A stretch of DNA of 64,000 bases from Ministeria vibrans ATCC 50519. Taxonomy: Eukaryota > Opisthokonta > Filasterea. The notes under the pieces were generated by a model. It worked only from the letters and a program-made list of their open reading frames with translations. It was not told where the DNA came from and made no database searches. Below, one piece after another: positions 45,901 through 60,900 of this stretch; the first letter of the stretch is position 1; each line of letters starts with the position of its first letter. The DNA lies in contig CALSCP010001679.1 of NCBI GenBank assembly GCA_943704425.1, positions 78,388-142,387 on the forward strand, in the 5' to 3' direction. Both the position numbers and the translations under genes were made by a program.

Positions 45901-48900
45901 TCTGTACTTCTACGCCACCGACAATGTCCTTTTGGTGTGCGACGACTATGCTCCGGGCATTGAAGAGCGCGCCGTACCCCTGGGCCATTTGAGTGCAGGT
46001 CAGTCGCAAGTGTTCCTATACAATGTGAATCCGTCCACTGGCGCCATTGCTGCTGGTACGCAGCCTCGTCGCACGTTCAAGGCGGGCCTCAACGTACGCG
46101 GTGTGGCACTGACGAGTCGTGCAGGCTTAAACTTGCTCGCGATTGCCCGTTGTTCGTACGCCGCCGATTTTCAGTGTCGCCTCGAGCTGCACGAAATTGC
46201 CTCGTCGGGCGGCATTCTCACGTTCCAGCCCACATCCAACACGCTTGTCAAGACAATTTCGACACCGCGCGGTCTCGAAGACATTGACGGAGATGCCTCG
46301 CGCGAGCTTATCGCCACCGTCTTCTCGTCAGCATCGCGCGCGGTGCTCACAACTGTGCTTGAGGTGGGCGGCATTCCCGACGACCATGCCTACTTGATGC
46401 GCGTGCCACCTCTCAAGAATGTCCCTTGGTCCGTGACGGCCGACTGGCTGCGCGTGTGTCGTCTTACCCTCACCGGTGGTCTCACCACAGTGATCGACCG
46501 CCCGCTGCTCAACCTGGGCGCAAGCGACCTCGGTTCGACCCCACTCGGTCCTAATTGCCGCGCCAATATCGGCGGCGATCTCTTTCAGACGCTGCTTGAG
46601 GCTATTTCGCCCCAGCAGGCCGAAACACAGTACGAAGATGCCAAGGTGTACATGTCCAATGTGAACGACCACATCAAGGCCTTTGTCGTGCCTCTGCCCA
46701 CGCAGCTCAGCGGTCTCCTGCCTAAGCTGGCGCGTGCCGCCGACTACCTTGCTTCGTGCCGACTTGCCGTTGGCTCGCGCACCACTACGCTGTCCGATGT
46801 GGACGCTGCACTCGCCTATGTGACCGCCTACCTTCCGGAGAACTTTGAGTCGCTTGTGGTTGCTGGCCAAACTCGCATTGGCGAAGTATACCGCTTTGCA
46901 CACAATGTGTTGCCAAGCAAGGTGACTGCCGACGTGTCGTGGGTGAAGGATGATGCAAGCATCGTCGACAAGGCATTCTTTGATGACACGTGTGCCACCA
47001 CGTCGCTTGCAGATCGCGTCACGCGTACACACTCAGCGCTTGCCACATTGCGCGCTCATCTCGCCGATGCAACTGCCTGGAACGCGTCGTCGTGCGCCTC
47101 TGCTGGTCTCGACACGCTCATAGAGCAACTTCGTCGCGATCTCATGAGCTACTCGCCCTCCTCTGTGGGTCTCGTTGTGGGCGCACGCGAGGCAGCCTCG
47201 CGTGCTGCCGCTCTCAAGACCGTGGTGGATTCGCGCTTTTGCAATGGCTTTGACACCTCTCTGTTGTCGCTGCAACAAACTATCGCCAGTGCGCGTGCGG
47301 CTGTCGAGCGCACCGCCACGGACGCCGCAGCATTATGTACGTTCGCCGTTGACGCACTCGACAGTGTACTCTTTTTGCGACTCCCGGCCAGCCTGGCGGA
47401 CGATATTCGCGCCATGCACGGCTATGCGGGCTCGGCACGCATCGACGTGCACGCTTGCTTTGCTTCAAGCACACAGTCGACTGTCAGTGCCGCCAATGCC
47501 AAGGTGACGTCCATTGAGTCGCTCCTGGCGCGTTTCCGCCACACCTCGTTTGTCAGCTGCCGTGCCGACATTGTGCAGCAACTTGCAGTGGTGCGCACGG
47601 TACTTGCCAATGGCGATTTGGCAACGCGCGGCAACGATGTTCTGGCGCTCTTCCGCACCGTCGACCAGTGCCTTTTTGCCGGTGTGCTGCCCAGTTCACT
47701 GGATACGACTGTCGCCGATCTGTGCAGCACGGTGACATCGCTGCGCAACTCACTGGACACGCTCAAGGCGAGTGCGCTCTCCGACGAGGTGTCCACCGGC
47801 ATCTCCAAGTCGGCCAAGTTGCTTGCGTACCTGACGTCGGGTGATCTCGACCAGGACTTGAGTGAGGAGACGCCGCCTGCAACAAGCGAGCGCAACAAGG
47901 ACTGTCTGGCGGTGCGCTTTACGCTCATCCAGCGTCAGTACCACAAGCTGTTTGACATTAGTGTGCAATTTGTGGTCATTGTTGTGCCAGTTGAGGTGAC
48001 CGTCCGCGGCTTTCTCTTCTTCCAAGTGGAGCTTGAGGCAGCGCTGTGTGTGTCCGAACGCCGCTTCGACGTGGCCGTGCTCCCTGGCGCCGGCTTCAAG
48101 ATCACGGTGAGCGCCGGTGTTGGCAGCAAGTACTTCATCCTGCTGGGCCTGGAAATCTCGGGCATTGTTGTCGACTTGGTGCTGCGCCCCGTGCTCAGTG
48201 CTGAGCTGGTCAACGGCGGCATCTCGCCATGCTTTTCGGTGTATCTCGACTCGCGTGGGCTCACGATCTCGCTCATTGCGTTTGTTGAGTCTCCGATTTT
48301 CCTGTGCAAACTCGACCTGAGCACTGTGTCGTCGGTGCTCAAGCGAATCAAGCGTGATCGCCGTGATGTTGGTCCTCTCACCATTGGCGGCTATGAGTCT
48401 TCAACGCTCGGTCAGTACGATCCGTATCACGACGACGTCGCAAGCGAGTCGGCACAGCTGCGACTCTCGGCCGCCGACGCACGCTGGTACAGCAGTGTGG
48501 GTGCACTTGCATCGCCGCGACGGTATGGAGTGCAGCGCGAGGACCAGAACGATCCGCTCGGCGTTGGTCTCTACCAGTACATTCCGATCCACGAGTACTC
48601 CAAGGGCTTGGTGCGTACGCGCCAACGCCGCGGCTTTGGCAAGTGGGCCAAGAAGGCAGTGAAGAAGGTGTCCAAGGTGGTGACCAAGGTGGGCAAGGTC
48701 ATTGTGAAGGCAGCAACGCAGGTCGCGCAGTTTGTGCTCGACCTCATTCCTGGTTGTGTGCCCACCAACGACAACCGACTCATCGAATGGGCTTTTTTCA
48801 CGTGGAATCAAAAGAGCGCCAAGTCGTGGCAACTGTTGCGACTGTGCTTTGGCGAACCCGATCGAACGGGACCACCCCAGCCGTTGGTGAAGGCATCGTA

Positions 48901-51900
48901 CGCTGGCGATCGGCTCACCGTCAAGTTCTCCGTGCCGGCCGACGACGACTCCGAGGTCAACAAGGTCACTGTGAGCGTGACGGGTGGTACGGCGGCGACG
49001 CTCTCGCCCACGGTCAGCGAGTATGTGACCATAGTCACGTGCAAACACGGCGAGACACTGCATGCACTGGTGACCACCGTGAATGCGGCTGGACTGCGCG
49101 CAACCGGTCGCGATACCGCCATCTGTGATCGCAAGCCACCCATTGTGCACCGATTGCGCATTGCGAGTGCGTCGTCGGATCTCGCAAACTTGCGTGTGCT
49201 CTGGGACGATGCTGTCGACGTTGGCGACTGTTGTGTCTCCTTGATGGAAGTCACAGTGGTTGTTGCGGGGCGGGGCTACTCGGGCGCAGCGACCCTTGTG
49301 AACAGCGATTCGCATGCGGCCGTCTTGGGCAACCTGGTGTTTGTGTCGGGTGATCGGGTGCGTGTGGTGGCGCGCGTGCGTGACAGTGCCAACAACGAGG
49401 CCTTTTACTGGTCCAACGTGTGTGTGATTGACACGGAGCGAATCATTGTTGCCACCAACGACACCGACTCGTTTGTGGTGCACCTTCACAATGGACGACG
49501 CCACGCGCCCACACAAAATGTGGCAGATCGTCTTGTGGTCGAGTGGAACACGCCCGAAGTGATGGGACCGTCGGGTGCCGGCAGCTACTCGCTGTGCGTT
49601 GGTCTGAGCGAGTATGCGTGCGACGTGCAGCCCCTTGTCAATGTGGGTCTGCCGCGCGGCAACTTGTACACTTTGACAGGACTGGAGTTGAATGACACCG
49701 TGCGCTACTTTGTGAGTGTGCTGCCGGTGAGCGGTGCGGGTCTCAATGCCTATTCCATGGGCACAAGCGCCGGCATTGTCATTGACTTGGTGGCGCCCAC
49801 GTTTGACGTGGTCGTGGACGGTGATGCAACAGTCGACGTCGACTACTGGTCACTTGTGTCGTCTGTTGCCGCTCGCTGGGAAGTCTTTGATGCGGTCACG
49901 CCCGCCGCACTAGTCACTTGCTCGTTATCGACGCGCGACGTGGTTCCCCTCTTTGGACAGGTGCTCGCCGAGACGAGTGTACCGGCGGGCTCGACGAGCG
50001 CCCGTCTGCCTACGACTCTGTTGCCGGCGCATCGGTATCGCACGAGGGTGTCGTGCCGCGACGAGGCTGACAACGAGGTGACGGCCGAGACTGACGGTTT
50101 CGTGGTCGATGTCACCGCTCCCCTTGAGATTGGCGACGACCTTGTGTTTCTGGGCGGCGAAGCGGCCACCGACTGGGCCAATGGCGATCCGTCGCGACCC
50201 GCTCATTTTGTGGGCACAACCAAAGCAGACGCACTCGCCTTCTCGTGGATTCCCACCATTGAAAATCTCTCTCCGCCCGTCTCGTATCACCTCTGTGTTG
50301 GCTCGGCGCCCGAGTTGTGCGACATTATCTCGGCTGTGTCGCTGAACAACGCAACGCGTGCCGTCGTACGCAGCGACCTTAACGTCAATGTGACGCTGCT
50401 GCACGGTCAAGTGTACTACGCTACGGTGTTCAGCTCGAACCTTGCCAATCTTACGTCCGTCATGGTGTCGCGCCCCATTGGCGTTGATCTCACACCGCCC
50501 TACGTGGCACAAACACCCAAGACGACTCTGGCTGATGTGGGCTCCGGCAGTCACAATGGATTCACGTCGAATGCGCGCCGCTTTGCAATGCGTGTACACA
50601 ATGCCATGTTTGATCGTCAGAGTGGCCTTGCCGAGTGTCGTGCCGCCTTCATTTTGGGCGATGAGTGCTCCAGCGCAAATGTAGTGTCACCGTTGCTTGT
50701 TGTAAACATTTCAGTGGCATCTGTGGTTGAGCGTTACGTCTTGGAGACACTGCCAAGTGGCACACGCGTGCGCGGTCTTCTCCAATGCACCAATGGTGCC
50801 CGCCTCACCATGACCGCCTGCACAGCGGGTGTCGTTGTCGATCGAACCGCCCCCGAAATTATCAACCTTCGCGAGGTGGGTCTGAGTGCTGTGCACTCCC
50901 GCGACAACGTCGACTTTGTTCACAGCATGACGGGTCTTGCGGCAGTGTTTGGTGTGCGCGAAGCGGAGAGTCTCGTCGCGAATGTGTCGGCGTGCCTTGT
51001 CTCGACGCAGCGCGGTCTTCTTCGTTGCGAGACGGTGTCAGCTGTATCCAACGACGCCGACGAGTACGTGTGGCTTGTGCCAGCGGACCTGAGCAGCACG
51101 TTTGTGAGTGGCGAACGTGCCTTTGTGGAAGTGACCGCGGCGAATGTTGTCGGCTGGAAGGCGCGTGCGTCTTCGGACGGTGTTGTGCTCGACACAAGTG
51201 GCCCCGTGCTGCGCGACGCCTTTGTTGGACGGTCTTCTGTGAGCATTGGGGCGTGGAACGAGCTGACGGGCATCGACGTGCGCGTTGATGCAAGCGATCC
51301 CGAAAGTGCCATAGCACTGGTGCATGCCTACGTGGAAGTGATGGACGGCCAGACGCAGTCGGTCACAAGCGCCTCGTGGTCCACAGCGGCGGTAGGGGGC
51401 ACCTTCACGCGAGTGATTGCCTCGCTGACACAGGGCGCTTGGCACCGTGCACACATCGCCGTCACCAATGGTGCGGGTGTGCGCAGTGCAAACGACATAC
51501 TCATTTCGAAACGCTTCTTTGTCGATGCCACCGCGCCGGTGGTGTCGGGACACCCCGAGTCGCTCGTGACGCCCTCTCAATCGCGTGTGTTCTCCGCAAC
51601 GCGTCTTGGTCTGCCTGAGCTTGCATTGCCAACTGCAACCGATCTTGAGAGTAGCGTGCGCGAACGTGAAATGCTCGTGTACACGGCACAGCTGGTGAAT
51701 GACAGTGCGGACGCGTCGCTTGCGTCCAACTGGTCGCCCCTGCAGCTTTTGCGGCGCGTCACTGTTACACCATTCTTTGCCACGGTGACCATTAGTTTCA
51801 GCAAGACGCCAGTGCCAGCGGGTGCCACGCTGATCGTGCAAATGCTCGCCGTCAACAACAACGGTCTGTCCACCTTGTCGCAGGCGCTGGCCGTCACCGT

Positions 51901-54900
51901 CGACACATCACCTGCTACCGTGAGCCCACCGCGTGTTTGGGGCACGGCGATATCCGCCGATGCGACTCGCAGCGTCTACATGGTGGTTGACACGAGCACG
52001 TCGACACCTGTCGAGCTGTGCTTTGCCGTGGACGCTGTCGACAGCGAGAGTGGTGTTATTCAACTTGCGATTGAGGTGGGTACCATTGCGGATTCTTCTG
52101 CGTTTGGTGTGTCATCGCTTGTGGCTGCGACAGCTGATCCCGCTACCAGCACCAAAGTGTGCGTTTCCGGCGATGCATCGCTGCTCAACAGTGGCGTGGC
52201 ATTGTATGCCACGGCCATTGCCACCAACGGAGCTGGTTTGGGCTCGCTGGCGCGCTCTGCGCCCCTCTTCGTGGACAACACGCCTCCCGACACGAGCGCT
52301 GCGGTCGTCACGTTGTCGCCGACGGGACTTCAGGCTGTGCCCTTTACCTGGTGGGACGTGTCGTTTACACACGCGAGTCCTTGTGTCTCGGTGGTGGGTG
52401 TGAGCGAGCCCGAGTCACGCATTGAGCAGGCGTGGGTGAACATTGTCATGGTGAACACATCGCAAGTGGTTGCACGTCTTACGCTGAGTGACATGCAAGT
52501 GGCCGGGCGCACGCAGGCGTGCTTTGCCTCGCACCTTGTTGCCGCTCAGCATCTCGTGGCCGGCTTTGTCTACCGTGCCGATGTGATTGTTGAAAATGCT
52601 GCGGGACTGAATGCATCTGTGAGCTCGACCGAGTTCCTTGTCGACACAAGTGCTCCTCGAGCTCCCACTGCCGTGGAGCTTGTGTTGACCGACGGGACAC
52701 TGGTGGGCTCGTGTGCACCGCTGAAGCACAGTCTGACGGTGCGTTGGTCGGGCGCGTACGATGTCGAGAGCGCCTCCCTTGCAACATCCATGGCATGGAC
52801 AAGCGTGGTGAACAACAAGATTGCCACGCCCGACCTGGAGGCCTTTCAGCCTGTCGTGAGCACGGCGAGCACAAGCGAGTTGTCATCGCCGCTGTTTGTA
52901 GATGGCATGCAGCTTGTGGTGTGGATTCGAGTGCGCAACGCGGCTGGTGCCTACACCATGGCACGCTCGCAAGTGGTGCGTCTCGTGAACGCCGCTCCCG
53001 AGATTGTCTCGCTCACTCTGGCCTCGGCAAATACGTCAACACGCACGTGCACCACCAACGCCACTCACCTGCGCGTTCACTGGAAACTCAATAGCGCACG
53101 AGCGTCGTCGCTTTGCGGTGGCACGCGCATCGTGCTGTCGGTGGGCACCACACGCGGTGCTCACGATCTTGTTGCGGGCGGCACAGCCTACGCTGCTGCT
53201 GACTGGGCCGACAACGAAGCGTATGCGGACGTGCCTCTTGTGAGTGGCATCTCGAGTGGCGATCGTTTGTACTTGTCGGCGAGCGCCTCCTCGGTCGGAC
53301 TCACAAGCGTGCTCGAAGTGGAACGGAGCGTTGTGGTCGACACGACGCCGCCCGTGTCGTCGTTTGCGTCCTCCTTTACAATTGCGCAGGCACGCCAGTC
53401 GTGTGGCACGACCGCCTCTGCGTGGCATGTGTCGCGCTCAGACACACTGGCCATGTCATGGGATGCACCCGTGGACACCCACAGCAGTGTCACCAAGGTG
53501 TCGCTTTCGTTCGGATCGGCAGCCGGGCTGGACGATGAGGGCATCTGGTTGCCAGCGACCCCTTCCACCACACAGCTCATTGTGCCCCTGTCTGTCTCAT
53601 GGACGCGAGTGTATGTGCGGATGGAGGCGTGGAGTTGTGATGGTGCACTTGTGCAACGTGAAGATTTTGGTCCAATTGTGGTACATGCGGACGATACCCT
53701 GGCACTCACCACCGCATCACTGTCGCTGATGCCCACCTCGGCTGTGCAGGGTCACCTTGACCGTATCATGGTGAACACAAGCGCACTGGCTTTGTGGTCT
53801 GCCGCACACGAAATTGAGTCGCTTGTCGCTGTGGTTGCAGACGCTTCGTGTGTGGTGGCGCCCCAGGCCATTCGCTACGCTCTCGAGAGCAGTGCGTCCA
53901 CCGTCACCGTCCCCGGCGTGCTTGTGAACGGAGTGCATGCCACAGTGGTGTTCTACGCGACACTCTGTAGCGGTCTTGAACTCGCACCGGTGTGTTCGTC
54001 GCCCGTACACGTGGTGGCGGGTGCACCGTCTGTTGCACGCGCTACCTTGTCAGCCAATGTTGTTTCTGTCAACGATACACTTACTGTGAGTCTGTGGAAT
54101 GTGTCACACGCCGTACTTACGACGGGCTTTTCGGTGAGTGTGGTTGCGTCGCGTGCCGGTCAAGCACCATGGGAGGTGGCAAGTGTCGCCTCGTTTGACG
54201 AAGGCAATTTCAATGTGAGTGTTGTGTCTCCGGTTGCAACTGCTGGCACAGTGTCACTCACGGCGCGTGTGTGTTCACTAGCGACAGTGTGTGTCTACCA
54301 CGACTTGGGTGTGGTCACGGTGGACGCCACCGCGCCACTTGACCTTGACTTTGATGTCGAAGTGTTCGGCTCGAACCGTTCGTCGCTTGCCGTCGCTGTG
54401 TCAGGTGTGGCGCGTGACGAAGAGTCCCGTGTAGCAAGCTGCAGTGCGCGCCTTGATGGCACATCGGCTGTCGAGTGGACACTGCTTGCTATCGACGGTG
54501 GTCAGGAGCTCACGGGACAAGTGACGCCCATCGACTGGTCGCAGGAGTCGCACACCGTCAATGTGAGTGTTTCGTGTCGCAACGGTGCCGGCCTGGACTC
54601 GGCCTGGACGCATGTTGCCTCGGTAAATGCGTCGCTCTTTGTCGAGTCATTGCCCACGGCCATTCTCTCTTCGCCTGTTCTGACTCAAGTAGATTCGGTG
54701 ACAGTGAGCTGGCGTGCAGCGCAACTGGGCTTCCAACGTCCCATTAGCTATGCGGCGACCATCGCAGTACGCGACGACCAAGGCGAACGTGTGTATCACG
54801 CAACAGAACTGGCATCGACACGTCGCAGCTGGACGACACTGATTCGCAGTGTTGACCAGCCCCACATGGGTGAAGTTGTGCGTGTTCGTGCGAACGTGAC

Positions 54901-57900
54901 GGCACACTTTGCCGATGGGCTGGCACTTCAAGGTGCGGGTGCCGAAGCCATTGCCTTGACACACCACAAATGGGTGTCGGTGTTATCCGATGCGTATGTG
55001 GCACGTACAAGTAATGTGACAGGCATCATTACGCTCCCGTCGAGCGCCCCAGGTGCGTCTATTCGCTCCCACTTGACGGTGGGACACCTGCCGGGTTCGT
55101 CGAGCGTCGGTTCAATTGTGCACACGCGCGTGAATGCGTCGTGGACTGTAGGTATGCCTGTAGGCGAGACAGCTGTCTCCGGTGAAACTGTCTTTGCGTC
55201 GATGGGCGCGTGCTTTGTCGAAATGCAACGTCCGTGTGCCGATGCTGTCACACACTCACTCACTGTCGACGATAGTGCCCCCCTTGGTGAAATTGTGCCG
55301 ACGCAAGAGTGGCAGAACAATGCGACGCATCTTGCGACGTCTCTTGTGGGCGTGCGGGATCCTGAATCAGGTGTGGAGTCGTGTACCGTAACACTGAGCG
55401 ATTATAATACGACGCGTGTCTTGGGTACACACGTGTCCAATGATGGCTTCAAGTTGCGAGAGACTGTGCACGTGCCGTTTACGATGCCCCTGACCGAATT
55501 GACGCGTGTTCGTGTTGGTGCCGTGTGTGTGAACAAGGCGGGTCTTGTCGCCGCACTTGTGACCAACACTGTGGTCACTGTGGTGCCCGATGAGCAACCT
55601 ATTGCGCTGGCAAATTTGACTATGACGACGAGCAGTGGCTCTGTCGAGTGTGCGACCGAACGCAGTGTGGTCGATGTCACGTGGGTTGTGCCTGACACTA
55701 CAACTCTTGCGCGTCTTGCGTCGACATCGTTTCAGTTCTCGCTTGCCAACTCGATCTCTGCTGTTTCCAGCGTCGACTTTGAGTGGATTGATGTGCACGA
55801 TGGACACGTCTCTGCGGTGCTTGAGTCGTCACATGTCGGCACTGTGTATGGCTATATGCGTCTTGTGAGTCGCACGGGCGTCACACACATACAACAAGTG
55901 GGGCGACCACTCATTGTGGGCGGTGCACTCTCGACACAGACTTCGTTTGGCCTCACATCCGTCTCCATCGAGGCGGCGTCGGGTGCCTCTTGTGTTGACA
56001 GCTCGCTGTCTTTGCTCACGGTGCGTGTGCAACTTCCATCGCTCGCTCTGTGTGCCCTTCAATTTTTGGAGGTGTCAGCGTCGCTGCGCACTTCCGACCA
56101 AGTCTATGTGGTATCACCGAGTGTGCACAGCGTCGACGAGGTTAGCGCAGAGGCACAAACAAACGAGACGAGCACTGTGTTCCTTAAAGTGCGTCTGTCG
56201 GACGTACTGCGCGCCTCCAATGCTGGCAGTCGCCGTGTGTTGCAGGGAGCGCAATTGCAAGCGACAGTGACGGCACGAGGCGGCGTCACGTCGAGCACAG
56301 GTGGCGCACCCGTCATGCTTAGTGACTCGCTCTCGAGCAACACAGTGACGCTGTCGTCACCGGCCAACATGCGTGCCATGGTGGTGCATGTGGAAGCGTC
56401 GCGATCCGACAGCAGTGTTGTCGCCCCAGTGCCCACACCTGCGTATGTGCCAGTGCTTGTGGATGCCAGCGGGACGGTAACACTCTCGCTGCGCTGGGTT
56501 CACAGCATGGAGGCGATGGCAAACGAGGTTGAGTCTATCCTGGTGGCGCTTGTAGACGATGACACGCGCGAGACAGTTCTCGAGTACGCAACGGCCTCCC
56601 TTGAGCACAATGCGACACGGGCTACTGTCGTCTGGCCGGCGACACTTGCGTCGGCGCAGGGTCGCGATCTTCGCCCCATTGTGCGCTTCTATTGGTGTAC
56701 AGGCGAAGCGGTGGATGTGGAGACGATGGCGCGTGTGCGACTCGACGGCTCGGCACCCGTCGTGGGCGAGGCACGTGTGCGTGGCGACGATTCCCGCTCT
56801 GACGGACGTCCTTTGCAGGTGGCTCAGTTGCGACGCGACACGCTTCTCATTGATGTGGCCCGTCTTCGTGATGCAGCTACCTTTGTTGCTAACGTTGTCG
56901 TGTTGATTCGCGATGCGACTGCCACCGAGGAAAGCACGGGTGCCTGCCTCGATGAAGCCTCAGCTGACGATCCTGCTGTTCAATCTGCCGTCTACGATGC
57001 GACTGTGGGAGTGGTTCACGCTGCACTTGCACACCCGTTAAGCTTGAACAAGGCATACACAGTGACGCTGTGGGCGCGAGACTCGGTGGGTCTCGTGTCG
57101 AATGCCACTTGTGCTGGCGTTGTCTATGTGGAGACACTGAACGCAACTGTGGCTGGCAGTATCGAGCTGACCACAACGACCATGCTCGCGTGTACCTCCA
57201 ATGCAGCGACCGGACGCACACTGCTCAGTTGGCCGGCGCTTCTGACGAACCCAGACGCAGCGTACAGTGTTGGGCTGCGACTTGTGGTGGCGAACTCCAT
57301 GCTGGTGACGCCTCTCACCCGTTGGCTTCCGGTAGGTGCGGTTCAGGCGGTAAATGCGTCGCTTAGTGCGGGTGTGTACGCCGTGAGTGTGGTGGCGCAA
57401 CACAAGACGCGCGCCTCGGTGGTTCTACGCGGTACTTGTGTCGTACCTGTTGTCGCGGATTCGCTTCAGCCTTTTGTGGGCGAAGGTTGGAGCGATGCAG
57501 AGGATTTGCAGTGGATCTCGTCGACGGCCCAACGTCTGCCGGTGCACTGGCAAGGATTTGCATCGAGCACTGTCAGCTGCACACTTCGTGTGAGCTCTAA
57601 TGTGTCGGTTTTTGGTCTGAGCGAAACAGTTCCCGCTTCCTCTTCCGGTCTGATTGTGGTCAACGTCTCGTCGCTCGCGAGCGACACCAATGTGTTGGCG
57701 CTCTACGTTACGCTTGAGTGTCAGTTGAGTGACGGACGCACGCAACGTGCCACGTCCAATGGCGTACGCATCGAGCAGGCCTCAACGAGCGCCAGCGCAG
57801 TCTCGGTGGAGCGCACTGTGGTGGTGCGCGGTGAACTCGCGCTGGTGCGTGTAAGCTGGCTCGCCGAAAACGACGAGTTTGCGTCGGTGGCGGGTGTTCA

Positions 57901-60900
57901 TTTGTCTGTGGACGTAGGCGATGGTTTTGCCCTTGCTGGACCGGTGTGGGACACGCGCGCCGCAGGTGTGGTTGAGCTGGCACTGATGTACGCTCACAAT
58001 GGCTCCTTTGTGACCCCCACATCGGCACATGGACTTGTTGCAAGTGCCACTGTGACACCTGTGAGCGCAGTGGGTGCGTCTGGGACGCCACTGACGTCGA
58101 TTAATAGCACTCTGGAGCACACAACGCCTAGTGTGTGGGGTGTGACGCTGAATACAACACTGACCGCGTCGACTCGTACGGTGAGCGTTGCCTGGCAATC
58201 GCATGGCGGTGACCAAACATGGATCAACGTGGAGGACGCCACCAGTGCGACAGTGCTGTCACGCACGGACGTTTTGGGTGAAACGTTCACATCAGCGGTG
58301 GTAGCTGTGCCCGTATCGGCGGGCGTCGACACTCGCGTGAGCGTATGTGTGGGAATGCACAGTGAACAGTCGACGTGCGCCTCGATGCGTCTTCCTATTG
58401 ATACCTCGGCGCCCTTGGTGTTGGGTACCATTCCCATTCGTGGCAAAACAGTCGATGGCGGGACTGTGTTTGTGAATGCCTCTGAGAGTGTTCAAGTGCT
58501 TCTTTCGCGTGCCATGGTAGACCCGGAGTCGATGTTGACGCGCTGCTACGTCGGGGTGCGCTGGGAGGGCAATGCCAATGTGGACGACAGTCAAGTGTCT
58601 ACGATTGAGGTAGCCGCTGCCGCCACACTGGTGGTACCGCTAGCGGACCTGCTGGTGAATGTCTCTACGAGTATGGTGGCGGATGCGCGACTTGAGATCA
58701 CCTGTGCAAACGAGTGGCAACTCACCGCAGAGTCGACAACCGACACCTTTGTGATTGTGATGGGTGATGCGCCAGTGTCGGCCAGCGTGCGTGTGGCCCC
58801 GACTGGCGTGGGCAGCGACTCAGTTTTGGTAAACGCCTCGCTTGGTGTTGCTGATGCACTGGTAGACGCGCCTCTAACAGTACTTGTGAACGCCTCACTC
58901 GTGGGCGGTGGTTCGCAGGCGCGTCTGCGGTCACTGGTCAGTGGCGTTGACGTGTACGTGCACAGTGCCGCGAGTGGTGAGTCACTGGGAGTGTGGTCGC
59001 TCAATGTGAGCCAGTGGCTTGAGACGGGCGCTGTGTCAGTGGTGCTTCCGCCGAGCGTGCACCTGCTTGTGGGCAACACGTCGGCCACAGTGAATGTTTT
59101 TGTTGCCATTTCCGTGGCCACGTCGCCAAGGCGTATCTGGTCGAGTGCTCTCGCGCAGCTGCGTTTGCATGCGCGCGTGCACTCCGCCACGCATGTGGTG
59201 CATAGCGTTGCTTTTTCAAGTGCGATTCAGAAGAGCCAGTGGGCCTTTGCCGTGTCGTGGTCGCTTCACACGAACACCGTGCGTGGCAACACTGGTTTTG
59301 AGTGTGCCGTGCGATCCCTTGCGGTGTGTCTTGGTTTGCGTCGGTTTGAGTGCGACCTGGTGTCGTTCCGCGAGGTGTCCCTAGGCGCCTCGGGCACGAC
59401 AGTGCACGCTGCGAACATGGTGGTGGCCGGCACAAGTGTGTATGCGACGGTGCGTGTCGAGGACTGTTGGGAACGACGCTCGTTTGCGGTTGCCGCGCAG
59501 CCAGTACTTGTCGATCCCACGGGCCCAGTGTTCACGGGTGGTGTTCGAGTACGTGTCAACGCATCGGATGTGGCTGCTTTGCTGATGGGACTGTCTGTGA
59601 CGCCCGCTATGACAAACAGTGTAGACACGGTGCGTCGCACGGAGGAAACGCTTCTGGTAGAATGGGGACCTGCGTATGACTGGGAATCGGGTGTTGTGTG
59701 CAACGCTTCGCTTGTGTTGAGCAACACCACGACGTCGGTGCTGGACATTGACGAACTTTCGATGGCGGGAGATGGCACGCAAGTGACCACGTTCAATCTG
59801 AGTGCGATCCCGTTGGAGCACGGTGCACGCTTTGAGGTGCTCATTATGTGTACGAATGGCGCTGGTGATGTGGCGTCGCGTCGCTCGTCCACCGTGACCA
59901 TTGATGCCCTGCCCCCCGTGTGCGGTGACGACGGCACTGGCAACCAGAACAGCACAGTGTTGGAGTGGCGACGTCCAATGCGTAGCGCGTCGACGCCTGT
60001 CTGGCTGGAACGCATGCAAGCGTATGTGTGGGACGGCACGGGTATCATGAGCTACGCGTCGACGGTATTTGACGACGCGAGTGAGGGGACGCCTTCGTCG
60101 CTTGCCGCTACCTGGCTTACAGTGGATGAGCAGGTGTTGTCAAGCACCGAGCAAGTGTGGTCGACGGCTGTGGGACGTGCTGGGAGCACTGCCTCGGCCG
60201 CTGTGCGTCTCAATGTAACGGACATCTGGTCGAACCTTACTCAAGATGGTCGAGCACACCAGCTTGCTGTCACTTCGCTGGACTCGGCTGGCTACGCATG
60301 TGCGCACGCTGTGAGCATTGCGCTGGACACCAGTGTGCCGCAAATGAAGGCAATGGAGAGCCCACTTGCTGCTGTCGAGGCTGTGCAGGCCAACGTGTCG
60401 TTTGTGGCCGACGCCGAATGGCTGACGGTGAACAACGTGCCTGTGTTCTACGACGACGAGAGTGGCGTCAACGAGGTTGTGGTGGAGGTGCTTGACGAGG
60501 GGCGCTACTCGGCGTGCAACCGCAGTGCAGCCGCCGAGGCGCGCGTGGCCCTACTGCGTGCCGACGACACGTCACTTTTTGACTCGACCAACCTGCGCAG
60601 TGTCAACGAGAGCGAGCCTTCAAGTTTACTTGTGAGTTCTGTGAATGCAACAAATGCCCAGGTGCCTGTGAGCACCAGTCTCGTGGTGGGCTCGACGGTC
60701 GTTGTGGTCGACTCGTGGAACTCGTCGCTGGCCATTGCTAATGGTTCGGTGCTGGTGGACACGGCCTTGCGCACAGGCCATGCGCACCGCGTGCGCGTGT
60801 GGGCGCGTGGTGTTGCTGGCAAGTCGGCGTATGTCCAGGCCGAGTGGGTGGTGACGACGACGGAGGAGGAGCCCGTGGCGGGTCAGGTTGCGGTCGCGTC

